A stretch of DNA of 64,000 bases, taken from positions 1,798,001 through 1,862,000 of the forward strand of contig NZ_JAUSRB010000002.1 of assembly GCF_030811595.1 (NCBI RefSeq), read 5' to 3'. A program made the position numbers and the translations under genes. This document shows positions 24,627-32,641 of this stretch, one piece after another (within the stretch, counting starts at the first letter, position 1; each line of letters starts with the position of its first letter). Origin of the DNA: Streptosporangium brasiliense. Its GTDB lineage: Bacteria; Actinomycetota; Actinomycetes; Streptosporangiales; Streptosporangiaceae. Below the pieces are notes generated by a model. It had not been told where the DNA came from. It did not search any database and worked only from the letters and a program-made list of their open reading frames with translations.

Positions 24627-25574
24627 ATGAACACGCGACTGGGGGTCCTGCTCCCCACCAACCACAGCCAGTGGAACGACGCCCGGCGGCTGGTCGACTT
24701 CGGTGTCCACGCCGAACGGCTCGGCTACGACTCGGTCTGGGCCAACGACACCCTGCTCGGCGCGCGCGTCGAGCCGCTGGCGATGCTCGCCGCCCTCGCG
24801 CCGGTGACCGAACGCGTCACGCTCGGCACCGCGGCGCTGCTGCCCGCTTTCCGCCGTCCGGTCACGGCCGCGCAGGAGCTGGCCTCCATCGACCACCTGT
24901 CGGCCGGCCGGCTGACCGTCACCGTGGGCGCGGGCTTCCCCGGCCGGTCGGAGATCGAGTACGCGGTGTCGGAGGTGCCGTGGGAGCGCCGCTTCGGGCG
25001 GCTGGACGACACGGTCGCCCTGTGGCGGGCGCTGTGGGCGGGTGAGCGGTCCTTCCACGGCAAGGTGCTGCACTTCGACGAGCTGCCCGAGTCCACGCCG
25101 TCCTACCGGCCCGGCGGGCCGCCGATCTGGCTGGGCGGGGCGAGCCGGTCGGCGCTGGAGCGCACCGGGCGGTACTACGACGGGTGGCTGCCCTACCCGC
25201 CCGACCCCGCCGACTACCGCGCGGGTCTCCAGTCGGTACGGCAGGCCGCGGGGGCGGCGGGGCGCCCCGCCGACGCGGTCACCCCGGCGCTGTTCGTCAC
25301 GGTGCTGGTCACCGACGACGCGGAGCGGGGCGAGCGGGAGCTCGACGCCTACTGCCGGGCCACCTACGGCCTGCCGTACGAGACGGTGCGGACGATCCAG
25401 GTGCTGGTCGCCGGTCCCGCCGAGCGGGTGGCCGGCACGCTGGCCCGCTACGCGGAGGCGGGCGCGGAGCACCTGGTCTGCCGCATCGCGGCCCCGACCC
25501 TCGACGCGCAGCTCGAACAGCTGGAGCTGATCGCCGAGATCGACCGGCGGCCGGCGCGGGCTACGGACCGGTGA
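24627..25574 (+). CDS. LLM-class F420-dependent oxidoreductase
   Basis: A 315-residue luciferase-like TIM barrel. Strand 1 is RLGVLLPTNHSQ, followed by FGVHAERLGYDSVWANDTL and RVTLGTAALLPAFRRP. The conserved SIDHLSAGRLTVTVGAGF segment of F420-binding LLM proteins is present, then PPIWLGGASRSALERTGRY. It likely oxidises or reduces a small substrate with F420 or flavin. The ATG at 24627 follows GTGAGGAG. Its 3' end overlaps the convergent response-regulator gene by 14 bp. Confidence 0.87.
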   Translation: MNTRLGVLLPTNHSQWNDARRLVDFGVHAERLGYDSVWANDTLLGARVEPLAMLAALAPVTERVTLGTAALLPAFRRPVTAAQELASIDHLSAGRLTVTVGAGFPGRSEIEYAVSEVPWERRFGRLDDTVALWRALWAGERSFHGKVLHFDELPESTPSYRPGGPPIWLGGASRSALERTGRYYDGWLPYPPDPADYRAGLQSVRQAAGAAGRPADAVTPALFVTVLVTDDAERGERELDAYCRATYGLPYETVRTIQVLVAGPAERVAGTLARYAEAGAEHLVCRIAAPTLDAQLEQLELIAEIDRRPARATDR

Positions 25575-26196
25575 CGGTGCCGGAGCTCCACGCCCAGGCC
25601 GCGATGCCGACCCGGTTGGCCGCGCCGAGCTTGCGCTGGACGTTGGCGACGTGGGTCTTCACCGTGCCGGAGCCGATGAACAGCTCGGTGGCGATCTCGG
25701 CGTTGGTGCGGCCGTGGGCGACCAGGCGGGCGATCTCCAGCTCGCGCCCCGTCAACGGCTCGGCGGGCGCGGGTGACGCGGCGGGCGCGCGCAGGTGAGC
25801 CAGCAGGCGTACGGTGACCTGCGGGCTGATCAGCGTGTCGCCGGCCATGGCCGCGCGGACGGCCTCGATCAGCAGCGTGGGCCCCGACCGCTTGAGCAGG
25901 AAGCCGCAGGCGCCGTTGCGCAGCGCGGTGTGCACATACTCGTCCAGGTCGAAGGTCGTCACGACGATCACCCGGGTCTGCCCGGCCAGCAGCCGGGTGA
26001 CCTCAAGCCCGTCGAGCTTCGGCATGCGGACGTCGGCGAGCACCACGTCGGGCCGCAGGTGCCGGGCCAGGTCGACGGCGCTGCGGCCGTCGGCGGCCTC
26101 TCCCACCACGGTCATGTCGGGCTGGGAGCCGAGGATGAGCCGGAAGCCGATCCGCACGTCCTCCTGGTCGTCGGCGATCAGGATCCGGGTGGTCAT
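25561..26196 (-). CDS. NarL/LuxR-family response regulator
   Basis: A 211-residue response regulator. The receiver domain (residues 4-120) has ILIADDQEDVR, the phospho-acceptor Asp in VVLADVRMPKLDG, and Thr and Lys switch residues at VVTTFDLDEYV and GFLLKRSG. The C-terminal LuxR helix-turn-helix is LTGRELEIARLVAHGRTN and GTVKTHVANVQRKL. The start overlaps the kinase stop (ATGA at 26193-26196), so the pair is cotranslated. Confidence 0.9.
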   Translation of the reverse strand: MTTRILIADDQEDVRIGFRLILGSQPDMTVVGEAADGRSAVDLARHLRPDVVLADVRMPKLDGLEVTRLLAGQTRVIVVTTFDLDEYVHTALRNGACGFLLKRSGPTLLIEAVRAAMAGDTLISPQVTVRLLAHLRAPAASPAPAEPLTGRELEIARLVAHGRTNAEIATELFIGSGTVKTHVANVQRKLGAANRVGIAAWAWSSGTVTGP

Positions 26197-27296
26197 GTCG
26201 GCTCTCCACGGTCGGCGGTCGGGCGCCTCACACGCGCGCCGGCGTGCCGGAGCCTCCGGGGCGGATGGGCGGGCAGGAGCGCCTCGACCCGCCAGCCGCC
26301 TGGCTCGGGGCCGGCCGACAGCGAACCGCCGAGCACCTCGGCCCGCTCGGTGAGCCCGACCAGGCCGAAGCCGCCGCGGCCGGCCGCCTCGGAGTGGCCG
26401 CCGCCGTCATCGGTGACGCGTACGCGGACCGACTCTCCCACGCGGGCGACGGCGATCGCCACCGAGGTCGCCTCGGAGGCGTGGCGGCGCACGTTGGTGA
26501 GCGCCTCCGTCACGACCCGATAGACGGTGGCGGAGGTCTCCTGGGAGAGCTGCCGCTCCAGCCCGGGATCGACCGAGAGGTCCACCCGCACCGACGGGGA
26601 GTAGCCGGCGACGAGCTGTGCCAGGCCGTCGACCCCCGGCAGCGCTCCCGCCGTGCCGGACCCGGCCTCGTCGGCTCCGTGGAGCATCTGGACGGTCCGG
26701 TCCATGGCGGTCAGCGCCCGCTGACCCGCCTCCTCGATGCGCCGCAGCGCGTCGGCGACCTGCGGCGGGAGCGGTCCGGGGGCGAGCTGGGCGGCCTGCG
26801 CCTGGACGAGGATCCCGCTCACGTCGTGGGCGACGAAGTCGTGCAGGTCACGGGCGAGCACGAGCCGCTGTGTCCGCTTGGCCTCGGCCACCGCGCGGCG
26901 CCGGCCGCTGTCCAGCATGCGGAGGTAGAGGCCGACGCCCGCCGCCGCGACCGCGAGGAGGGCCCAGCCCGCGCAGGAGCCGACGGCGAAGGCGAAGTCG
27001 CCGGGCCAGAGCACGCGGACGAGCATCAGCGCGACCGCGCCTCCCGCGAGCCCGGCCGAGACGGCGGCCTGCGGGGCCGGGGCGTGTCTGACGGCCAGGA
27101 GTGTCAGCGCGAGCAGGGGCGGCACCTCGGCCAGCGTCCAGGAGATGGCGTCGCTGTGCCATCCGCCCAGCGGATGCGCGGCGGTGATCGCGATCGAGAT
27201 CGCCCCGGCAGCCATGGCCGGCCACGCGGGTGGTACGCGCGGCACCAGCGCCACGGTCATCGCGGCGAGCGCCAGGAGCGCGGCGACCAGATCCAT
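26193..27296 (-). CDS. NarL-type sensor histidine kinase
   Basis: A 367-residue kinase. The N-terminal half has five or so membrane segments (residues 1-130) and no large external domain. The HisKA_3 dimerisation box is ARDLHDFVAHDVSGILV with the phospho-His. The HATPase domain has TEALTNVRRHASEA (N box), VTDDGGG and GFGLVGLTERAEVLGG. The membrane-embedded input suggests sensing within or near the membrane. It is coupled to the response regulator; targets are unknown, perhaps themselves and the adjacent gene. Confidence 0.88.
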   Translation of the reverse strand: MDLVAALLALAAMTVALVPRVPPAWPAMAAGAISIAITAAHPLGGWHSDAISWTLAEVPPLLALTLLAVRHAPAPQAAVSAGLAGGAVALMLVRVLWPGDFAFAVGSCAGWALLAVAAAGVGLYLRMLDSGRRRAVAEAKRTQRLVLARDLHDFVAHDVSGILVQAQAAQLAPGPLPPQVADALRRIEEAGQRALTAMDRTVQMLHGADEAGSGTAGALPGVDGLAQLVAGYSPSVRVDLSVDPGLERQLSQETSATVYRVVTEALTNVRRHASEATSVAIAVARVGESVRVRVTDDGGGHSEAAGRGGFGLVGLTERAEVLGGSLSAGPEPGGWRVEALLPAHPPRRLRHAGARVRRPTADRGEPT

Positions 27297-27480
27297 GGGC
27301 CGACTCTATTGGGACGCCCGGCCGCGGGAGATCTCCCGAAAGGGAGAGCGTCCACGGCACCCTCCGCGCGGGATCCGCCGGACGGCAGATGGACCCGCCG
27401 CCCGCCGCCCGCCGCCTGACGCCTGACGCTTGAACCGCAGAGAGGTCCGCGGATGGCCGGAAGCCGACCGTCCGCCCGGT

Positions 27481-27513
27481 CCGGCCGGGATCATCTGCGG
27501 GGATCCCGGCCGG
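27481..27513 (-). terminator. Terminator hairpin of the six-gene operon
   Basis: A perfect 12-bp stem (CCGGCCGGGATC / GATCCCGGCCGG) about 45 bp beyond the last stop codon (27559) of the minus-strand operon. Confidence 0.65.
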
Positions 27514-27558
27514 GCCCGGAGGGCGTGGAGAGCCTGACGCCGCCGGCCGCCGGGGCGG

Positions 27559-28191
27559 TCAGCTGGACGCCATCCTGCTGACGAGCTGCGAACGTACCCG
27601 GCCGGGGATCAGCGGGGCGAAGCGTTCGAGATAGGAATCGAGGTTGCTGGTCTCGTCCCAGAGGAAGGGGAGATCCAGGCCGAGCATCGTGCGGATCGCC
27701 AGCAGCGGGATCGGGGAGCGCAGCGGGCGGAACTCCTCGTTCCAGAGACCCGCCTCGGCGCAGGTGGGGTGGAACTGGCCGATCATCAGCCCGTCGGCGA
27801 CGTACTCATGCTTCATGCGCCGCTGCAGCTCGTCCAGCTCCCCGGAGTCGTCGTGGTCGAAGTCGGGGAGTATGACGACGAAGGTCAGCAGCTCCCGGTC
27901 GGAGGGCGGCAACGTGCCGGCCATCGCCTGGAACCGTTCCCGGAAGGCCGACAGCGCCTCACCTATCCGCTCGACGTCCGTCACGTCGTCCTGAACGGCC
28001 AGATAGAACAGGTCACGCCGTAACGAGGGGGCGCTGAAGGGGCACACCGGCCCGCGGCGGCCCAGCTCGGGATGGCCCGCCGTGAGATATCCGCGGCTCC
28101 AATCCAGGATCTTCCGCAGTTCCGGCAGACGAGGATGGTCGAAGCCCGCGGCCACCTCGGCGGCGGACCACAGGCGTGGTTCAGAGCACAT
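27559..28191 (-). CDS. Uncharacterised protein, DUF6875-like
   Basis: A 210-residue soluble protein, last gene of the 27.5-31.9 kb operon. RGPVCPFSAPSLRRDLFYLAV is its most distinctive stretch, with one Cys. Other blocks are LLTFVVILPDFD, KHEYVADGLMIGQFHPTC and SPIPLLAIRTMLGLDLPF. I associate the CPF..PSL pattern with DUF6875, whose role is unknown; this assignment is tentative. Its ATG lies inside the GNAT gene's end (11-bp overlap), so it is made together with the acetyltransferase and decarboxylase. Confidence 0.7.
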   Translation of the reverse strand: MCSEPRLWSAAEVAAGFDHPRLPELRKILDWSRGYLTAGHPELGRRGPVCPFSAPSLRRDLFYLAVQDDVTDVERIGEALSAFRERFQAMAGTLPPSDRELLTFVVILPDFDHDDSGELDELQRRMKHEYVADGLMIGQFHPTCAEAGLWNEEFRPLRSPIPLLAIRTMLGLDLPFLWDETSNLDSYLERFAPLIPGRVRSQLVSRMASS

Positions 28192-28780
28192 ACGGATCCC
28201 GCCACATCGGACGCAGGCGGGGGCCGCCGGGCATCACGATCTCGGGTCCGTGGTGCTCGAACCCGAACCGGCGCGCCACCGCCTCCCCGCCCGGGGAGCT
28301 CGCCTCCAGGTAGGCGGGGACGCCGTCGCGGTCGCAGCCGTCCAGCACCTGCCGCATCATCTGGGCGCCCAGGCCGCTGCGCTGCAGGTGCGGTGCGACC
28401 GCTCCGAAACCGAGATACAGGTGCCGGGGGGCCGCCGGGTGGTGCGCCTCCTGGAGCCTGACGATGGTCAGCAGCGCGTCGGCGTACTCGCCCGCGACCT
28501 CGCGCAGCCGCGTGGTGAAGTCCGCACCGGGGTCCTCGGCTCCGGGCGGGGTCGAAAGCACGACCGCCTGGCGGTCCTCCGTCGTGAGCGCACCCTCCTG
28601 CGAGATTGATAAATCAAGAAATATCCGGAAGAAGCCGGGAAGGATCTGCTGCCGTCGACGGGGGTTGGGGAAGGCCCAGACGGTCAGCGCGTCATCGAAG
28701 AACGACTCCGCGAGAAGTGTGGTCAGGGGTCCGGTATCGGCGCCGGTGGCCGGTCGGAGGGTGATGACGGGACTGGACAA
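28181..28780 (-). CDS. GNAT-family N-acetyltransferase
   Basis: A 199-residue acyltransferase. The N-terminal strand is ITLRPATGADTGPLTTLL. The acetyl-CoA motif A is HLYLGFGAVAPHLQRSGLGAQMMRQV, with the Q-x-x-G-L-G pyrophosphate loop. Motif B has PAYLEASSPGGEAVARRFGF. It starts with TTG after GGAG and lies 58 bp inside the decarboxylase gene's end. Acylating the amine made by the decarboxylase would fit, but this is inference. Confidence 0.85.
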   Translation of the reverse strand: MSSPVITLRPATGADTGPLTTLLAESFFDDALTVWAFPNPRRRQQILPGFFRIFLDLSISQEGALTTEDRQAVVLSTPPGAEDPGADFTTRLREVAGEYADALLTIVRLQEAHHPAAPRHLYLGFGAVAPHLQRSGLGAQMMRQVLDGCDRDGVPAYLEASSPGGEAVARRFGFEHHGPEIVMPGGPRLRPMWRDPYVL

Positions 28781-30135
28781 GGGTGACTCCTTCCTCCGGC
28801 GAGCTCCTCAAGGCGGCGGTGCAGGTGCTCAAGGATGTCGCCGGCTTCGGGTTTGATCAGGACACTGCGGAGGACGCGGGCGTGCGGGGCGTCCGCCACC
28901 AGTCGGGGATGGCGCCCGGTGAGCGCGTGGCCGTCCACGCGCAGGGCGCTGACGTAGACGGGGTCGGCGCCGGCCATGCCCGCGTTCAGCACCCGGGCGG
29001 TCGCGGCGTCGACGCCGGCCAGCGTCGGCTCGGACGGGAAGTAGGTGACGATGTCCAGCTCCGGCGGCTGGAACAGCGTCAGGTGCGGGGAGTCCTGGAG
29101 CAGCCCGGCCCAGCGCCGCGCCGCCCGGAGGCCGGGCAGCAGGACCCGCCCGAGCCCGTCCGGGGTCGCCGGCAGCAGCCGCAGGGTGAGCCAGAGCGCG
29201 GCCGCCGCCGCGCCGGAGCGGGAGCACTCCAGGCTGATCTCACCGAGGTGAAGGTCGCTCTCGGTGAAGTAGGTGTAGGGGGAGTCGTGCCGGTAGTGCC
29301 GGGCGACGGCGGGGTCGGCGAACAGCACCGCACCGCATCCGTAGGGCTGCAGCCCGTGCTTGTGGGGGTCGACCACGACCGAGTCGCAGGACGGGATCGC
29401 CTCCCACGGGCGGGGGTCGAACAGGCCCTGGCCGGCGAGCAGGGTGAAGAACCCGCCGTAGGCGGCGTCGACGTGCAGGCGCACGCCGTAGCGCTCCTTC
29501 AGGGCCAGGGCCCCGTGGACCGGGTCGACCGCGCCCGTCCCCGTCGTCCCGGCGGTGAGCACGACGGTGCCGATGCGCTCCCGGCGCAGCAGGGCCTCCA
29601 GCGCGTCGAGATCCATCCTGCCGTGCAGGTCGACCGGCACGCTGTGGCCCGCCATGCCGAGCACACGGCACATCCGCGCGTGCGTGAAATGGCTGTCCGC
29701 GCTGTAGGCGACCCCCGCGCCCGGGTGGCTCTCGCGGGCGACGTACAGGGCCTCGAGGTTGCCCATCGTCCCGCTGGTCGTGAGATGTCCGAGGTGGTCG
29801 GGGAGGCCGAACATGGCGGCGAGCTCCGCGATCACCTCCCGTTCCATGTCGGCCGTGGCGGGCCCGCCCTCGCGGGCGTGGTTGTTGGGGTTGACGAGCA
29901 TTGCGGCGAGATAGCCGACGATCGCCGCCGGGTGGGGCGGTTTCACCATCTGCCCGACGTAACGCGGGTGGAAGAAGGGGTAGTTGTCCTGCAGGCGCTT
30001 GGTGAGGTCGGCGAAGGCCGCGCCGAACTCCTCGTCGCCGACGTGGTGGGAGGGGTGGGGGGTGAACGGGCCGAAGCCGGCGCTCCACCCGTTCACCGCC
30101 TCGACCGCGCGGCCCAGCCAGTGCTGGAGATCCAT
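28723..30135 (-). CDS. Pyridoxal-phosphate-dependent group II decarboxylase
   Basis: A 470-residue fold-type I PLP enzyme. TSGTMGNLEALYVARE binds the cofactor phosphate, HVDAAYGGFFTLLAG has the Asp that pairs with the pyridine nitrogen, and VVDPHKHGLQPYGCG carries the Schiff-base Lys. It resembles aspartate/glutamate/tyrosine/diaminobutyrate decarboxylases; substrate specificity cannot be read. The ATG at 30135 is chosen because the longer frame has no homology. It follows the antiporter gene by 16 bp and overlaps the GNAT gene. Confidence 0.88.
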   Translation of the reverse strand: MDLQHWLGRAVEAVNGWSAGFGPFTPHPSHHVGDEEFGAAFADLTKRLQDNYPFFHPRYVGQMVKPPHPAAIVGYLAAMLVNPNNHAREGGPATADMEREVIAELAAMFGLPDHLGHLTTSGTMGNLEALYVARESHPGAGVAYSADSHFTHARMCRVLGMAGHSVPVDLHGRMDLDALEALLRRERIGTVVLTAGTTGTGAVDPVHGALALKERYGVRLHVDAAYGGFFTLLAGQGLFDPRPWEAIPSCDSVVVDPHKHGLQPYGCGAVLFADPAVARHYRHDSPYTYFTESDLHLGEISLECSRSGAAAAALWLTLRLLPATPDGLGRVLLPGLRAARRWAGLLQDSPHLTLFQPPELDIVTYFPSEPTLAGVDAATARVLNAGMAGADPVYVSALRVDGHALTGRHPRLVADAPHARVLRSVLIKPEAGDILEHLHRRLEELAGGRSHPCPVPSSPSDRPPAPIPDP

Positions 30136-30151
30136 CGTTGACCGGTCTCCC

Positions 30152-31480
30152 TCAGCCCACACGTTCGAGGACGGGCCTGACCGGCGTGGACAGGTCCAGG
30201 TGGACCTTGTGGCGCTCGTCCTCCTCCGGGGTCTGCTCCACTCGGGCCATGGCGATCCGCAGGATGGGCGGGGCGATGACCGAGGTGACGACCGCGACCA
30301 GGATGATGATGGTGAAGATCTCGGTGCTGATGACACCCAGGCGCAGGCCGACCATGGCGACGATGACCTCGACGACGCCGCGGGCGTTCATCCCGGCGCC
30401 CAGTGCCAGGGCCTCCCACTTGTTGAGACGGCTGGCCCGGGCCCCCAGGTAGGCGCCGATGAACTTGCCGGCGATCGCGACGGCGAGGATGAGGAGGGCG
30501 AAGCCCAGGACGTCCAGCCTGGCGAGGGCGGTGAGATCCATCCGGAGCCCGGCGGTGGCGAAGAAGAGCGGGGCGAAGACGGCCAGGACCACGGTGCGCA
30601 GCGGCGCCAGCCGGGCCGGGTCGGGCTTACCGTACTCGCTGATGAGGATGCCCACGACGAAGGCCCCGAAGATGGCTTCGAGCCCGAGGGCGTGGGTGCC
30701 CGCGGAGGCGAGCAGGATCAGCACGACCGCGGTCGCGATGGTCGGGGTGGCCTCCGCCGAGCGGCCGGCGAGCTGGAAGGCCTTGCGCACGAGCGGACGG
30801 CCGATGACGGCGGCGAAGGCGAGCACGGCGACGAGGTAGGCCAGGGACAGGGCGATGGTGCCCGTGCGCAGGCCGGTGGTGGCCATCGCGGACACGACCG
30901 AGAGCATCAGCCAGCCGAAGGCGTCGTCCACCATGCCCGCGGTCAGGGTGAGCTGGCCGATGTTGCGGTGCATGAGGTTCATGTCGATGAGCGTCTTGGC
31001 GATCACCGGGATCGCGCTGACGCACATGGCGACCCCGAGGAAGAGCGCGAACACCGTCTGGTCCTTGCCCCCGTTCAGTGCCTGGGGCAGCAGCAGGCCG
31101 GTGCCGACGCCGAGCCCGAGCGGGATCACCAGCCCGAACCCGCTGACCTTCACGGCGGCCCCGCCCTGCCTGCGGATCAGCTTCATGTCCAGGTGGGCTC
31201 CGGTGATGCCGACCAGCAGCAGCACGCCGATCTGCCCCACCGCGTCCAGCATGTGGAACTGTTCGGCCTCACGCGGTATCAGCCAGCCGGCCAGGTCGGG
31301 GGCCACCTGGAAGAAGAGCGAGGGGCCGAGGACGACCCCGGCACACAGCTCGCCGACCACCGCCGGCATCTTCAGCCGTACGGCGAGGCGGCCCAGCGCG
31401 AGTGCCAGGAGGAGCAGCGCACCGAGCTGTAGCAGGAGCAGCAGCATCGCGTGCGCCCCGATGGGGGAGATGGGGGCCAT
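30152..31480 (-). CDS. CPA2-family cation:proton antiporter
   Basis: A 442-residue protein with about 12-13 membrane segments of the Na_H_Exchanger type. PAVVGELCAGVVLGPSLF is the conserved TM2-3 stretch, TAGMVDDAFGWLML carries the ion-binding Asp pair position, and LGAGMNARGVVEVIVAM is the late conserved helix. There is no TrkA-N tail. The ATG at 31480 follows GGAGG by 8 nt and begins 4 bp after the upstream small gene. It exchanges monovalent cations for protons in the cytoplasmic membrane. Its place inside an amino-acid-decarboxylase operon is unusual. Confidence 0.88.
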   Translation of the reverse strand: MAPISPIGAHAMLLLLLQLGALLLLALALGRLAVRLKMPAVVGELCAGVVLGPSLFFQVAPDLAGWLIPREAEQFHMLDAVGQIGVLLLVGITGAHLDMKLIRRQGGAAVKVSGFGLVIPLGLGVGTGLLLPQALNGGKDQTVFALFLGVAMCVSAIPVIAKTLIDMNLMHRNIGQLTLTAGMVDDAFGWLMLSVVSAMATTGLRTGTIALSLAYLVAVLAFAAVIGRPLVRKAFQLAGRSAEATPTIATAVVLILLASAGTHALGLEAIFGAFVVGILISEYGKPDPARLAPLRTVVLAVFAPLFFATAGLRMDLTALARLDVLGFALLILAVAIAGKFIGAYLGARASRLNKWEALALGAGMNARGVVEVIVAMVGLRLGVISTEIFTIIILVAVVTSVIAPPILRIAMARVEQTPEEDERHKVHLDLSTPVRPVLERVG

Positions 31481-31484
31481 GGGA

Positions 31485-31697
31485 TCAACCTCCGGGTAGA
31501 TCGGTCGGGGGTTCGCACTCCGGTTCCGTGGACCGCCCGGCCAGCGGCGGTCGGTTGTTCTCCCGCGGAATGCGCCGGTCCGCATCGCGCGTTCCGCGGC
31601 CGCCGTGACCGGACCGGCCGGCGTGGTAATCGTCGCCGCTGGTTCCTCGCGCGAAGGTTCCAGTGGAATTTCTGGCGTGGAAATCGATCGGCATCAT
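31485..31697 (-). CDS. Small hydrophilic protein, second gene of the six-gene operon
   Basis: A 70-residue ORF starting MMPIDFHARNSTGTF. It is rich in Gly, Arg and Asp in the middle and in Pro, Glu and Cys at the end (STEPECEPPTDLPGG). No domain is known. Its ATG overlaps the previous stop (ATGA at 31694-31697) and its stop is 4 bp before the antiporter start. Such coupling is the main reason to regard it as a gene. Lower GC than its neighbours. Confidence 0.45.
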   Translation of the reverse strand: MMPIDFHARNSTGTFARGTSGDDYHAGRSGHGGRGTRDADRRIPRENNRPPLAGRSTEPECEPPTDLPGG

Positions 31698-31900
31698 TTT
31701 TTCGGGTCCTCCGGATTTCTCCAGGGCCGTATCCATCGATGGTCGGGATATTCCTCGGCATACTCCGACGGAAATTCCGCGCCACCGGGGAATGTCACGC
31801 TCACCCCTCCGATCTGCACCGATCGGGCGCCGAACGTCAGATCGGCAGACCCGCAGCCTGCCATGATCACATTGTGGTGAGTCCCTGATTCTCCGGCCAT
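31694..31900 (-). CDS. Small protein, first gene of the six-gene operon
   Basis: A 68-residue protein starting MAGESGTHHNVIMAGCGSAD, with a beta-like centre (LTFGARSVQIGGVSVTF) and an aromatic, charged tail (YPDHRWIRPWRNPEDPKK). A purine-rich GAAGAGG site lies 5 nt upstream of ATG 31900. There is no signal peptide. It could be a peptide precursor, a small regulator or a subunit. An in-frame ATG at 31957 lacks a ribosome site. The 300 bp upstream hold no gene and probably the promoter. Confidence 0.55.
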   Translation of the reverse strand: MAGESGTHHNVIMAGCGSADLTFGARSVQIGGVSVTFPGGAEFPSEYAEEYPDHRWIRPWRNPEDPKK

Positions 31901-32154
31901 CGAGACCTCTTCTCTACGCGTGCGCGCATGGAGTTCGATCGAAAGCCAGAATGCCATCGGCCGGCTGATCCGGCACCGAGGAGATACCCGAAGGAATTGT
32001 CTGCGGATCCGGCCGCGGGCGTCCTTGCCCGGGAAATACGAATGCGCGAAAAAGCTGGGCGCGGGGCCTCACGGCGGAGGTCCTGCCGGGCGCGAGGCCC
32101 TGTGGCGGGGTCCGGTCGGGCGTGGGGCCCGGCGGTCGGGATGTGGCCGGGTGT

Positions 32155-32190
32155 GGGCGGCCACGGTCACTCGTGGACAGGTGGCCGCCC
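32155..32190 (-). terminator. Hairpin after the NTF2-like gene
   Basis: A 10-bp stem (GGGCGGCCAC / GTGGCCGCCC) with a 16-nt loop, 16 bp beyond the stop at 32206. Confidence 0.45.
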
Positions 32191-32205
32191 GGCCCCGGCC
32201 GTGGG

Positions 32206-32595
32206 TCAGCCGCCGGTCGGGGCCTGGTCCACCATCGCCCTCATCGGCTGCCAGGGCGTCGCGTCGAAGATCAGCGTGATCGAGGTGATCTTGCCACCGT
32301 CGAGGCGGAAGTGCTCGGCGGTGCGCTGGGTGCCGGCGGGGGTGGCGGTGTGCACGTCGTAGACGAGAGTGGCCTCGGACTCGCCGTACAGTTCACTGAT
32401 CATGTCGACGCCGGTGACCACCTGGAGGAATCCGGCGAGGCCGGCCAGGTGGCCGGTGGGGTCGGTGGAGCTCATGAGCGGGCTCCGGAAGGTGAACGCT
32501 CCGGCGAGGCGCGCGGCGGCTCCGGGCACGTCTCCCCGGAATCTGGCCTCGTGGTAGCCCCGGACGATCTGCCGGGTCTGGGTCTCGGGGGTCAT
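32206..32595 (-). CDS. NTF2-like/SnoaL-type protein
   Basis: A 129-residue protein with the nuclear-transport-factor-2 fold: TRQIVRGYHEARFRGDVPGAA, FTFRSPLMSS, a helix with GLAGFLQVVTGVDM, and the closing strands AEHFRLDGGKITSITLIFD. Related proteins are isomerases or small-ligand binders. It is the downstream partner of the MarR gene on the same strand, 46 bp away, and may be its regulated target. Confidence 0.78.
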   Translation of the reverse strand: MTPETQTRQIVRGYHEARFRGDVPGAAARLAGAFTFRSPLMSSTDPTGHLAGLAGFLQVVTGVDMISELYGESEATLVYDVHTATPAGTQRTAEHFRLDGGKITSITLIFDATPWQPMRAMVDQAPTGG

Positions 32596-32641
32596 CGGGC
32601 TCCGATCTCGTGGCCGTCCTGACGGCCGGTGGGGGGCGGGC

